Source: Takakia lepidozioides (lineage: Eukaryota; Streptophyta; Takakiopsida; Takakiales; Takakiaceae). From it: 64,000 bases of DNA. Positions within the stretch are counted from its first letter, which is position 1; each line of letters opens with the position of its first letter. Positions 52,801-61,300 of this stretch are shown in pieces. Location: contig CM060734.1 in NCBI GenBank assembly GCA_030704615.1, positions 63,690,042-63,754,041 of the forward strand. The letters run 5' to 3'. The notes beneath the pieces were generated by a model. The model did no database searches and was not told the origin of the DNA. It saw only the letters and a program-made list of their open reading frames with translations. The position numbers were made by a program, and so were the translations under genes.

Positions 52801-54619
52801 GGTCTGCCAGCAGTTGCAGGTCAATGTGCTTTTCTTGGTTCTTTTCATTCCTTTTCAAGGGGACTCCAATCTCTGTTTCTTCTCTTAGAGGAGATTTGGT
52901 TATTGTGTTGAGTCTAGATAATTTGTCCGACAATGTTATGGTGCCGCTCTATTGCTTCACACTGAAGCTCTCACTCCTTCTAAGTGACCTTTGGGTTCTT
53001 TATACAGTCCTCGGTTTTTCTCTTGTTCTACTCTTTCGCATATGCCACTGGCTTTACTGTGGAAGTAATAAAATCTTTCTCCTTTCTCTTGTCTCTGCAG
53101 TTACTTCACAGCCAGATTGTCCTCTGCTCTGTGCAATCGTAGTTCAGTTTGAATAAGTTTATAGTTTGGCTTATGTGGTAAAGATTGCATGGTTTTTCAT
53201 ATGCTCATTTGTAAGTAGTTCATATATGGCAGTGTTGGACAACTGGCCACAGGGTTGACCTTAAGTTGACTATGACCTCAAGAGCACATCAGTCACATGG
53301 TGGTGAATGAGTCCATGCTTTTGTCTGACCAAGCATATGTGGAATATATCAGTTATTATAGCAGCTGGGTCAGTGTATGTTCCTCCAACAGCAGGATTTA
53401 ACAAATATGGTATGTTCAGGGGACAGTCCTTGATGGACACGCCTTGGTGCTGCAATTGAGCCATCATGCCAAAAAGTCTGCAGGGAGGAATTCAAAGGGG
53501 AAGTTGGACAAAAAGGAAAGCTCAACCAAGATCATTGTCAGGAATGTGGCATTTGAAGCTACTAAAAAAGACCTACAACAACTTTTCAGCCCTTTCGGTC
53601 AGGTAAGACTCTCCTCTCATTTCCACCCCTGGCAGTGCAACCACAAGCATGTGGTTTCTTTGTTGCAAGAACCGTGATGGAATCAAGCAATGGGATTGTT
53701 GTCGGCTGTCTGTCAGCAACAGCAATTTTGGGCAGTACCCTCCTGACTTTAAACTCCAGAACTGCTTTTGAAATGGTTGTTGTCAATTGGGAACTATGCC
53801 CTGTAAGGGTAGCCAATGCCTCCTGGGACTGCCGAAGGATTACATCTCTCTCCCTCCATAACCCCCTATTTTTGCGCACTTGCATCTGGCATTGGGGCAA
53901 TCCATAGGGCAAGACGTCTTGGCCTTTTTATGCTACTCTAGCAATACAGATGGACCACTTTTCAGTCCGTATGGAGAATTCACCCAGCCAGGACAGTACG
54001 GATCCTGTTGGGTCTATCACACCGATGATTATCGGTTATGGCATAGCATTACACCATTGAGGACTCTTTCTCTCTCCTGTGGATATAACAATTCTTCTTT
54101 TCTTTCTTCTTCTCTCATGCGCCCTTACACAGGATACCTGGGGTATTTGGCACAGATCAAGAGTGTACGACTACCCAAGAAGTTTGATGGTCACCATCGT
54201 GGATTTGCATTTGTTGAGTTCATCACACGACAGGAAGCTCGGAATGCCTTTGATGCACTCCAAAGTACTCACTTATATGGTCGGCATTTGGTAAGCTTTC
54301 TTGACATGTACCCCCTTCTCTCTTCAGAAGACAAAAGTGGCGATGTGAATCATGCCAGTTTTCATCCTCCTTTTGTCCTTTTGGGGGTTAAGAGGAAGGT
54401 CACAAGACTCAGTTTTGTAATTTGAGCTCTAACAGTCTCTCATTGTAGGTGCTGGAGAGAGTGAAAGAAGGTGAGACTCTGGAGGAATTGCAAACGCGAA
54501 CGGCAACTCGGTTCTTTGAAGAGAGTGGGATTAATATGGATAGTGGAAGGCCAACAAAGATGAGAAAGCACTCATCCTTGGATGGTACAACAGTGACCTT
54601 TGGTCAGTTTGCTGATTAA
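37756..54619 (+). CDS. RBM19: RBM19/Mrd1 homologue, multi-RRM pre-rRNA processing factor (14 exons)
   Basis: RBM19/Mrd1 is a nucleolar RNA-binding protein needed for the early cleavages that release 18S rRNA within the small-subunit processome. Fourteen exons join in one frame: 37756-37866, 38153-38267, 38457-39451, 39709-39840, 40105-40197, 40392-40512, 40724-41047, 49404-49468, 51379-51547, 52308-52412, 52718-52819, 53420-53602, 54156-54290 and 54449-54619. From 37757 they give 940 codons including TAA. Five RRMs are visible, as in yeast Mrd1: [71 protein letters not shown]. All introns are GT-AG except intron 1, which appears to be GC-AG. The start is open: exon 1 may begin after the acceptor TATGCAG (37755) with Met split from an upstream exon, or translation may start at the in-frame ATG at 37697. 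The gene appears intact. Confidence 0.95.
38153..38267 (+). CDS. RBM19: RBM19 exon 2: second half of RRM1
   Basis: Acceptor GTGCAG and donor GTAAGT. Encodes [12 protein letters not shown] and TSRLSCE. Confidence 0.95.
38457..39451 (+). CDS. RBM19: RBM19 exon 3: acidic linker and start of RRM2
   Basis: The largest exon. It opens with [20 protein letters not shown], conserved in the family right after RRM1. A long Glu/Asp/Lys-rich linker follows (for example [13 protein letters not shown]), then [13 protein letters not shown] at the end. Donor GTGATA. Confidence 0.95.
39709..39840 (+). CDS. RBM19: RBM19 exon 4: RRM2 middle
   Basis: Encodes [20 protein letters not shown] and [15 protein letters not shown]. 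Acceptor ATACAG, donor GTAATT. Confidence 0.95.
   Translation, partial: RGRTGRDFWQIWGALTSTFGSRQDDEALQRPGVHSIHASRSCS
40105..40197 (+). CDS. RBM19: RBM19 exon 5: RRM2 end
   Basis: Encodes [20 protein letters not shown] and [10 protein letters not shown]. Acceptor ATACAG, donor GTATGC. Confidence 0.95.
40392..40512 (+). CDS. RBM19: RBM19 exon 6: linker
   Basis: Encodes [20 protein letters not shown] and [11 protein letters not shown], conserved linker wording of the family. Confidence 0.93.
40724..41047 (+). CDS. RBM19: RBM19 exon 7: linker and first half of RRM3
   Basis: Encodes [20 protein letters not shown], then [20 protein letters not shown] and [13 protein letters not shown]. Donor GTAAGC opens an 8.36-kb intron. 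Confidence 0.95.
41221..41515 (+). mobile_element. LINE 3'-end fragment, copy 1
   Basis: Matches 46199-46490 almost base for base: [40 protein letters not shown], then the shared 3' end AAGGCTACGGCAAACAACGT (41472) and a CT-rich tail. Confidence 0.92.
41530..43122 (+). mobile_element. LINE fragment: endonuclease and linker joined to RT thumb, catalytic core deleted
   Basis: Starts with sequence shared with 49640-50160 (GCATGCTCTGTCTGGCATGC). Degenerate frames give TVDYLVL and [10 protein letters not shown], the SDH motif of the apurinic-type endonuclease domain. The linker follows ([20 protein letters not shown], 42509-42865) and [16 protein letters not shown]. At about 42988 it jumps to the post-RT part ([36 protein letters not shown]). 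All RT catalytic motifs are missing. Confidence 0.82.
43123..44045 (-). mobile_element. LINE C-terminal fragment in reverse orientation
   Basis: The minus strand gives [60 protein letters not shown], the zinc finger [20 protein letters not shown] and GSV.PLCST near its 3' end. It is older and more divergent than the plus-strand copies and is joined tail to tail to the preceding fragment. Confidence 0.85.
44060..44795 (+). repeat. tandem triplication of an RT N-terminal segment, period 241-245 bp, each led by (CT)n
   Basis: Units start at 44060, 44301 and 44546. Each begins AGAACATT(CT)n, continues CCCTTTCGCTGGCGACAGG and encodes [40 protein letters not shown] and [15 protein letters not shown]. 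The CT runs hold 8, 10 and 11 units. The copies are otherwise almost identical. Only the third continues into the rest of the RT. Confidence 0.95.
44796..46495 (+). mobile_element. LINE reverse transcriptase to 3' end, longest copy
   Basis: Continues unit 3 of the triplication. Three frames give [22 protein letters not shown] (RT motif A) and [13 protein letters not shown] (motif B). The open frame 45018-46472 (484 codons) follows with [25 protein letters not shown] (motif C with the catalytic Asp pair), the thumb ([20 protein letters not shown]) and the zinc finger [20 protein letters not shown]. It ends [11 protein letters not shown], then (CT)n. Two frameshifts before motif C prevent a whole enzyme. 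With the endonuclease seen in sister copies, this is an APE-type non-LTR element. The clade is not assigned, and it differs from the L1-like zf-RVT fragments elsewhere in the window. Confidence 0.9.
46500..48305 (+). mobile_element. LINE copy with internal deletion of the RT catalytic core
   Basis: Begins with another 3'-end motif (AAGGCTACGGCAAACGTGGT, 46537). The linker follows ([20 protein letters not shown]), then RT N-terminal [20 protein letters not shown]. At about 47225 it jumps from LHSKP to [18 protein letters not shown]. From there it matches the long copy to the zinc finger (47514-48281) and the (CT)n end at 48290-48304. RT motifs A to C are absent. Confidence 0.88.
48306..49075 (+). 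mobile_element. two LINE 3' fragments ending in (CT)n
   Basis: 48306-48560 is a diverged 3' piece with AAGGCTATGGTAAAGAATGT (48510) and CT tail. 48561-49075 contains [59 protein letters not shown], then AAGGCTACGGCAAACAACGT (48980). A second partial 3' motif (GGCTTCGGCAAACAATGTCT, 49019) and a CT-rich tail follow. Confidence 0.87.
49404..49468 (+). CDS. RBM19: RBM19 exon 8: 65-nt exon completing part of RRM3
   Basis: Acceptor GGGCCAG and donor GTAGGG. Encodes [20 protein letters not shown] plus FK, the exact piece missing between exon 7 (KTLAL) and exon 9 ([10 protein letters not shown]). The phase joins perfectly on both sides. It is flanked on both sides by LINE fragments. Confidence 0.92.
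49540..51275 (+). mobile_element. LINE fragments in RBM19 intron 8
   Basis: A short 3' end (AAGGCTACGGCAAACAACGT, 49588) comes after a CT run. Then a 5' portion (49640-50985) holds the sequence shared with 41530 onward, the linker frame 50249-50701 ([35 protein letters not shown]) and the RT start CATTGTGAATCTACTCAAGA. At about 50985 it jumps to the C-terminal end (ITHSRLMLV / [19 protein letters not shown]) and finishes with AAGGCTATGGCAAAGAACAT (51212) and (CT)n. Confidence 0.85.
51379..51547 (+). CDS. RBM19: RBM19 exon 9: RRM3 end and linker
   Basis: Encodes [20 protein letters not shown] and [17 protein letters not shown]. Acceptor ACTGCAG, donor GTGTGG. Confidence 0.93.
52308..52412 (+). 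CDS. RBM19: RBM19 exon 10: first half of RRM4
   Basis: Encodes [20 protein letters not shown] and QGTVRSVT. Acceptor GGGCAG, donor GTATAT. Confidence 0.94.
52718..52819 (+). CDS. RBM19: RBM19 exon 11: second half of RRM4
   Basis: Encodes [20 protein letters not shown] and [10 protein letters not shown]. Acceptor TGTGCAG, donor GTCAAT. Confidence 0.94.
53420..53602 (+). CDS. RBM19: RBM19 exon 12: RRM4 end and RRM5 start
   Basis: Encodes [20 protein letters not shown] and [20 protein letters not shown]. Acceptor GTTCAG, donor GTAAGA. Confidence 0.94.
54156..54290 (+). CDS. RBM19: RBM19 exon 13: RRM5 core
   Basis: Encodes [20 protein letters not shown] and [15 protein letters not shown]. Acceptor GGCACAG, donor GTAAGC. 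Confidence 0.95.
54449..54619 (+). CDS. RBM19: RBM19 exon 14: C-terminus and stop
   Basis: Encodes [27 protein letters not shown] and the end VTFGQFAD before TAA at 54617-54619. Acceptor ATTGTAG. Confidence 0.95.
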   Translation: MLERVKEGETLEELQTRTATRFFEESGINMDSGRPTKMRKHSSLDGTTVTFGQFAD

Positions 54620-54859
54620 ATTTTGTACTCGATTGGTGGTTCCGCGAAACTGAGCCATGTACATCCCAGAAAGTTATGCGATAGTACTTTCTAAATCTCC
54701 CTCAGCCTCCCTAAGGCACCATGGCCTGTCTGGGACAACCTGGGCGTTTACCACATCTGGACAGGTTATAACTTCCTGTGTCAAGAGCCTATGTTCATTG
54801 GTTGAGAAAAAATACTGCCACGGCGTCCACGCCGACGCAATTGTCGTTTTTCCGAGGTT

Positions 54860-54908
54860 TCTGCGACAGACCGGCGTCGCAGAACCAGCCAACCCCCCCC
54901 CCCCCCCC
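54860..54908. repeat. 8-bp hairpin and run of 16 C
   Basis: TCTGCGAC (54860-54867) pairs with GTCGCAGA (54876-54883). A run of 16 C follows at 54893-54908. Confidence 0.9.
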
Positions 54909-55387
54909 GGCAATTCCGTCGCCACATCTAGGCCCCGTGGGGCACCGAGCATCACAATCCCCTCCTAAGCGCTGTAGTGATTATACACAATATGTTGGAA
55001 TTCGAATGATCAGAATGCTTCAAATTAGTCCAACATTTAGCACATCGTAGAGTATGGTATTATCACATGCCAGTTGTACATGTTTCTCAGCAGTCCCAAA
55101 TGCATGTGGCTTGATTTTACTGCAAGCGTGTGAGCTGACAGGTACGGCCCGTGAGGTACAGCCGGAACCCCGCTCCGGCAGCCTCGTCAGCAAGCTGGAC
55201 GCCCCATGTCAAATCATCCCCACCCCCCTCCAACCCCTCCACCCGCTGCCCCGCCCGCCTGCCCGGGATCTTGACCCCGCTCCACCGCTGGCCACGCGGA
55301 GATCTCCAGCCACGTGGTGGGGCCCCCCCCCTTGTCTATTGCCTGCCTGGGTGATCCCCCACCCCATATCAATCAACAGAGTATTTA

Positions 55388-55406
55388 CCCTAAACCCTAA
55401 ACCCTA
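55388..55406. repeat. interstitial plant-type telomere repeat
   Basis: CCCTAAACCCTAAACCCTA, two and a half units of the plant telomere heptamer. Confidence 0.9.
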
Positions 55407-55600
55407 TAACTTTATTGGTCTGCATCACATGTTAAGATATTGCCATCACACTATGTGGCCATGGAAAAATGTCTGAAAATTTATAATAGCTCCATCCGTG
55501 CATTCTTGTGCACTTATGCAAGTCTGGATTGCAATGGATTGTGAATCTATCAAAATCTTCCATAAATCTGTAATATAACTCACTTAATGGGTGTGTACAG

Positions 55601-56310
55601 GTGGATAGAGTGAATTTGGAGATACAACAAGCAGAGCGTGATTATGACTTGAACCGTGCAACTGAGCTGAAGTACGGCAGAGAGACCCTGCAGCGGCAGC
55701 TGGAGTCTGCCGAACAGGCTTTGACAGAATACCAGAGCACTGGCAAGTCAATGCTTCGGGAAGAAGTTACTGGAAGTGATATAGCTGATATTGTGAGCAA
55801 ATGGACAGGGATTCCCATCTCGGAAAAACCTTCAGATTTTTTGGCTTTGTTAAAATTAGGGCTTCCGTGACATGAATTTTCCCTCGCACGTGATTACAGG
55901 TTTTTGCCCCAGGAGGGGATATGGAATCTGTCCCCTGGCAGGCTGGCATATTTTATGGATCTATTATTCTTAATATTGGGCAGACGATTTTCAAACTTGG
56001 GCAGCGAGCTACAATGCCGTGACAATGAAACCCTAGTGGCAACGCAGAGGAGAAACGGGCAGCCTTGAAAACGGGCAGCTTCGTTTATTACGAAAGGTAA
56101 AGCACTCGCCCTTGGACTTTCCTGGATTTTCGACCCTGCCCTCGGGACAGGCGCCTCAAATCCAGGAAAGCCCTAGGGGGAGGGCTTTATCTCTTATGAA
56201 ATTACAACAGTCTGAGAGAGAAAAACTCCTACATCTGGATGATGAACTCCATAAGCGTGTTGTTGGACAAGATCCAGCTGTGAATCCAATGGTCAAGGGC
56301 AAGACTCTCT
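55601..56310 (+). pseudogene. clpB: ClpB/Hsp100 gene fragment (end of middle domain to start of second AAA+ domain)
   Basis: ClpB is an AAA+ disaggregase. The reading VDRVNLEIQQAERDYDLNRA, TELKYGRETLQRQLESAEQA, LREEVTGSDIADIVSKWTGI matches the end of the coiled-coil middle domain, with the organellar/cyanobacterial type of wording. It sits behind a plausible acceptor (GTGTACAG, 55600). A 376-bp interruption follows (55823-56198), then KLQQSEREKLLHLDDELHKR and VVGQDPAV (56199-56282). Homology stops there, before the Walker A of the second AAA+ domain, and the frame ends in TGA. The interruption lacks GT-AG borders at the frame-joining point. No other ClpB part is in the window, so this is a gene fragment. 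Confidence 0.85.
56117..56170. repeat. 13-bp perfect inverted repeat inside the ClpB interruption
   Basis: CTTTCCTGGATTT (56117-56129) and AAATCCAGGAAAG (56158-56170) can form a stem, with further pairing of CCTG and CAGG inside the loop. Confidence 0.85.
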
Positions 56311-57115
56311 GATCCGAATCGGCCAATTGCTAGCTAGGAGGAGGTGGGCGATATGGAGGAGGAGCATAAGGGCCATACTGGCCAGCTGCATAATTGTATT
56401 GGGGGGCCGTTCCTTACTAATCAACACACAAGAAGGTCCTACTGCAAGAAGAACTGTTTGGCACGCATACCACAATCCTAAGGGTCGGTAGTGGTAAAAG
56501 TGCCAAGACATACTAGTATATTGCTAATACTAGTATCAAGTCGTTGTTTCCATGAACAAACAAAACCCTATTTTAACTAATTCTTGACTTTTGGCTTAAA
56601 ACCGGACCAAACTTAATATGTATTTGAATTAAAATTAATTCAAAATTTGTTAATAATATCTTGGATAGTAATGTGTGATTGAACTTTGTGAAATTACAAG
56701 TGATGTCATACTTGCTTCAAAATGTAACATATAAGATGTCCATTTGACATTGAAGTGCTTGTGAAGTTGCAGTGTAACTCAACAATTCATTGAACGTCGA
56801 TTGGGAAATCGAAAGATGTAATATTACATTATGTTACAATCACGATAAACAAATGTGTCGAATCGAACATGGGATAGACTTATAGTACTCTACCATACTT
56901 GATATAAGTTGATAGTAATTTTGACTGAATCTTCATGTTGACAAGCACAATATTCATAGACAATGCCATTGGAATGATGTGTTTGGGTGTGAGAAGGGCA
57001 GTAAAATATTAAAATAGCTTGAACATTAGGAAGATGACCTACTAGGGCAGTAAAATAAGGTTTGGGGTGTAACTAGATATATTAAGTGCAATAAGGTCCA
57101 AGTTTGTGGTGACTC
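56311..57115. other. stretch without recognisable genes
   Basis: AT-rich. A short minus-strand Pro/Tyr-rich reading at 56315-56410 is noted among the rejected items. Confidence 0.5.
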
Positions 57116-57119
57116 GGAG

Positions 57120-57960
57120 AAGGGTTTAGGGTTTTAAAGGGTTTAGGATAGAAAGAGACAAACATGTAAACATGATGACTCTAAACCTCTGTAGAATGTA
57201 AAAATGTAAGGGGAATTTGATATCCATGTAATCATTCTATCATACGTTATCCAACTTGAAAATTAAAGAAAACATTAAGAGAATGATACAAATTTACCGG
57301 AGGTAACATGGTAGTACAATAAGGTTTGGAGTTTATTATAAGTAGGGTACTACACTAAGGTTTTGGGTATATGGTTAAAGTAATGGTTTATGGTGCTAAG
57401 GGTCAAGCTTAAGCTTGGGGTAAGGATTATTAAGGGAAGGATAAAGGGAAGGGTAAGGGTTTAGGGTTTGGATTTAGGGTAGAAAGGGACAAACAAATAT
57501 GGAAGACTCACACATGGTAGTACAATAACTTGGTTTGGTTTAGGGTAGTAAGTGTCAGGCTTAAGCTTAGGGTAAGGATTAAGGCCAGGGTAAAGGAATG
57601 GGCAAGAAATTTAGGGTTTGGATTTAGGGTAGTTCAAATGGACAAACAAATATAGAAGACTCACACATGGTAGTACAATAACTTGGTTTGGAGTGTAAGT
57701 AGGGTAGTACACTAACCTGGTTAATGGTATATTGTAAGAGTAATGGTTTAAGGTAGTAAGTGTCAGGCTTAATCTTAGGGTAAGGATTAAGGCCAGGGTA
57801 AGGGTATAGGGTTTGGATTTATGGGAGTACACAAAGCTTTTTGGTATATGGTAAGAGTAATAGTTTAGGGTACTAAGTGTCCGGCTTAAGCCTATGGAAA
57901 GGTTAAGGGAAGGGTAAAACGAAGGGTAAGGATTTAGAGGTGATGGTAAAGGTATAGTGA
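57120..57960. repeat. degenerate minisatellite rich in telomere-like TTTAGGG words
   Basis: Units of about 150-200 bp start with ACATGGTAGTACAATAA at 57306, 57512 and 57664. They repeat TAGGGTAAGGATTAAGGCC, GGGTTTAGGGTTTGGATTTA and GACAAACAAATAT.GAAGAC in order. A partial further unit runs to about 57940. The long minus-strand frame here is a by-product of the repeat. Confidence 0.88.
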
Positions 57961-57964
57961 GTGA

Positions 57965-58340
57965 GACTCGCACTCACTAGAACGAGACATTGCAAAAAAA
58001 CATTTAGACCGGATTGGAAAAGAAAGAATCCAGCGGTTGTGCCAGCATTTTATTTTATTTGGGTGCATTGTCTGTTTTGTAAGCCAGAATCCCCCATGTC
58101 ACGAATATATCTAGATGAATAGAATGTACAGCAGTGCAGAATCCAACACGGCAGAAAGAAAATAGATGAACGTCCACTGCCCACTCAAGGTTCAGTGCGA
58201 CAGAAAAAGAAGATAGGAAAGATCACCCAACGCAAATACGAAGGGAAAGGAGCGTAAAGAAATTTTTATATCTTAAAATGAAAGACCGGAAATAACCTCA
58301 ACATTTAGTCCATGGATGGAAAATGGTTCGCAAGAAGGAA
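57965..58340. other. unassigned sequence 3' of the DUF7869-type pseudogene
   Basis: No supported feature. Confidence 0.4.
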
Positions 58341-58344
58341 ACCT

Positions 58345-61300
58345 TCAGGTATCTGGCTGAAGGTTAGCAATCTCCAAATTCGCGCGCGCCTTCACTGCTT
58401 CCACCGCTGTAATTCTCTTGGTGCTATTTCTTGTCGTATTTTTTCGTGGCGGCATTGTCCACACGACATTGTTCACGTGGATCCATTGAGCAGGATATGC
58501 CGGGTTGTACTCCCAAACTTTTGACCAACAGTCCCAGTACCTCTCAAAGTCTGAGGGGTTACCTTCTTTCTTCGGTCTCCACCTTCACTTTCTTAAAATT
58601 ATGATCTTCTCTTTCTCAGATGACATCTGAAATTGCCAGTCCCATCCAGACCGGGCACGTCGTTGGGTCATGAGGGCGAACGAGCACAAAAAAACCCTTT
58701 CTCAATATCCTTGAACGGATTCAAGGGTATCATTGGACACTCACACCTAGGGCCACAGTAAGGTTCTGGAACTTCATCCCATATCTTCCAGTATCTGTGG
58801 CTGGATGCCATCCCTCCGATGGTTTGAGGACCAATTTGTTCTCGGCCAAAATCCCTCAAGAAGCTGAATACGATCCGGAATGTCCTGCATTGGCTTATCA
58901 AGTTCGGCGAGAATATTTCCCCAGTATTGGTCATATTGTTCCATCACACCCTGGTAATGATCGTCAAGCAACATTCCTTTGGTCCAAAAATCTCTGTATT
59001 TCTTAATACCATTTTTTATGAATGACCATTTTTATGAGGAGTCGTCCCCGACTCCCCATATCGGTCTTATTGGAACAACATCTGGGTCTCCTTGAGGTAG
59101 ATATGGAGTCCCATCAGAATTGGACTTCCACATCTTAACGCTAGAGTTTGTAGGAAGCCACTCCGAATCACTAGCTGACTTCTTGTACTTCATAATGGGC
59201 CAGCCATCCGCATCCTTAAAAAATCGAAAGACGTGCATCTCTGAGATCCCCACCAAAGCCTCATTTCCATCATGAATACAACCCTTAACAAACTTCTTGA
59301 AGTCGGGAACCTCCTGTGTGATTTGAGGAATGAATTGCATATCTTGGGAGATCATGAATGACCTCATCAAATCCGGAAGAATGTAGGTGTTGCGTTCATT
59401 TAGCTTCTTCGAGAGATAGCTAAAGAATCCGTCAATATCCTCATGGGTGTGCCCAACCATGAGAAAACCAAGCTGGATCTTTTCAAAGACATCTTTGGCA
59501 GTGAGGAGAGATAGGAAATCAAGCATCCATTTGTTCTTATTGTCCTTGGAGGAGTTGTCCATTTGCAAATAAAGTTGTCTAGGAAGTGGTCGAGCACCAC
59601 ATTTATCGTGCGGCCTGCACGGTTTCAGAACCTCCAAACATCTCGATTTACCTCTCATGAGCGTTTCAAAAAAATCATTTGAACTTCAGTGTCGAAAATG
59701 TTCCTGGATTCCCGGCATGTCGGCTTTTCCAGTTGGCGGAGGCACCGAGCCAACGACCCGATTGTGAAGTTTGAATTGTTTTTCCAGAACTCAAGGGAAA
59801 ATTAAGCGTAAGCTCCATCTCCGTGTCCGTGCATAACCATTCATGTCAATGAGACAGGCAACTCACCCAATCCGGAGACCATCTTGTTCGTCGTCTATAG
59901 CCTCGGAATAGCCGTTTTCCTATGATCCATCTTATCATGAATAATACATAGGAACTCCTCCGGAACCATAACGGACTCATTCCTCCAGCTATGGTACAGC
60001 CTTTTGCATGACTCTTGATGCCTCAAGTGCAAATCAAGCGCCCGCTTATGTGCGACCTGTTCGGAACTCCTCTTAATCGACTTCTTGATCAAGTCCTTGA
60101 ACATCTCGCATTTTGTGCACTGTAGTGTGAATGCAGGGGAGTGACATTGAAAATTTGTTACTCGCTCAGATTCTTCATTTCCACAAGAAAGGGGCCCTGG
60201 TACCAATGTGAAAATAGGTTGAGTTGTCCCTGCAATTTATTCCATACATGTTTCTAGGTTACATCATGGGAACGATGGGGAACTCTTGGCCAGGATGAAA
60301 GTGGCTAAGCCGTGACCAAGGCGTATTTTTATCCGGACGATGAATGGATTACATCCATGGTTACTGGATGATTCCCAGGAACGAGGACGAAGGATCCTGT
60401 GCCAAGGATGCAATGAATTTGTGATTAACTCTGTTAATGAAACCTAGCACATTTTCCGTTCGTGAAAGTGGATGACTTTCATCGCTGGCGGTTACCCTAG
60501 AAACGTGGGACGAGGAAGACGAAGGGGTAGATGAGGGGGGCTCTGAGCAGATGCTGCAAACAGTGGAATTAACAGGGCATTGTGTCAAGGGCGATTGCAT
60601 CTACGTTGGGGCATCTGGCTTGCATTAAGAGAAGTGTTAATGTAGAGGATAAGGGCACAGCTTGGTAATCTATGCAACAGGGAAAGCGGTGCCGCCATCT
60701 TCTTGGTAATGATCGATTTTTGGAGGATATGCTTACAGGGAGCAATCAGTTAACAGGCGGTGTCGTCGCTGCTATGGTGAATGGGTAGCTTAGGGCTTGC
60801 TGGAGGATAATCGTGCAGGGAATAGCTAGGTAATTTGTGCTCAAGCCAGGTGAAGGGAGGCGGTGCAGTAATCGTTTCATAGCTTTGAAGAAATGGAGTG
60901 TTGCAGGACGATTCATGAAGGGCAAGGGAAGTAATATCATGTGCTACTGACAGAAGTAATGAAGGCATAGAGGTGGTGCTGCCTGTGATTCGACCTCTGA
61001 AGGTGTAGGAGTTGCGGGGAAAGCAACTTGGTGGAACGGCGGCAGTGTCGTCGTTACTCTCATGACCACGATGACAGGGAGGATGAACTTGCAAGGGAAA
61101 CGGCCTGCTGCCAGGGAATAGGAAGGTGGGGTTGCTGGCACAATCAAAGGCTAGTTAAGGTGAAGGAGCAGCTCGACATGACGAGCATCTGCCAGAGGTA
61201 GGGTGTGCAAACTGATACTGCCGCCATTGCATTCATGTGCAATTATTGAAAGCTGCACTTGTGGGAGAAGCAATTGCTGCCAGATGACGGGCTACGATGG

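Noticed and set aside
56315-56410. Minus-strand reading APQYNYAAGQYGPYAPPPYR followed by a stop
   Set aside because: It looks like a Pro/Tyr-rich protein tail, but no upstream exon or acceptor could be supported.
57611-57973. Minus-strand 120-codon ORF
   Set aside because: Produced by the minisatellite units, not by a gene.
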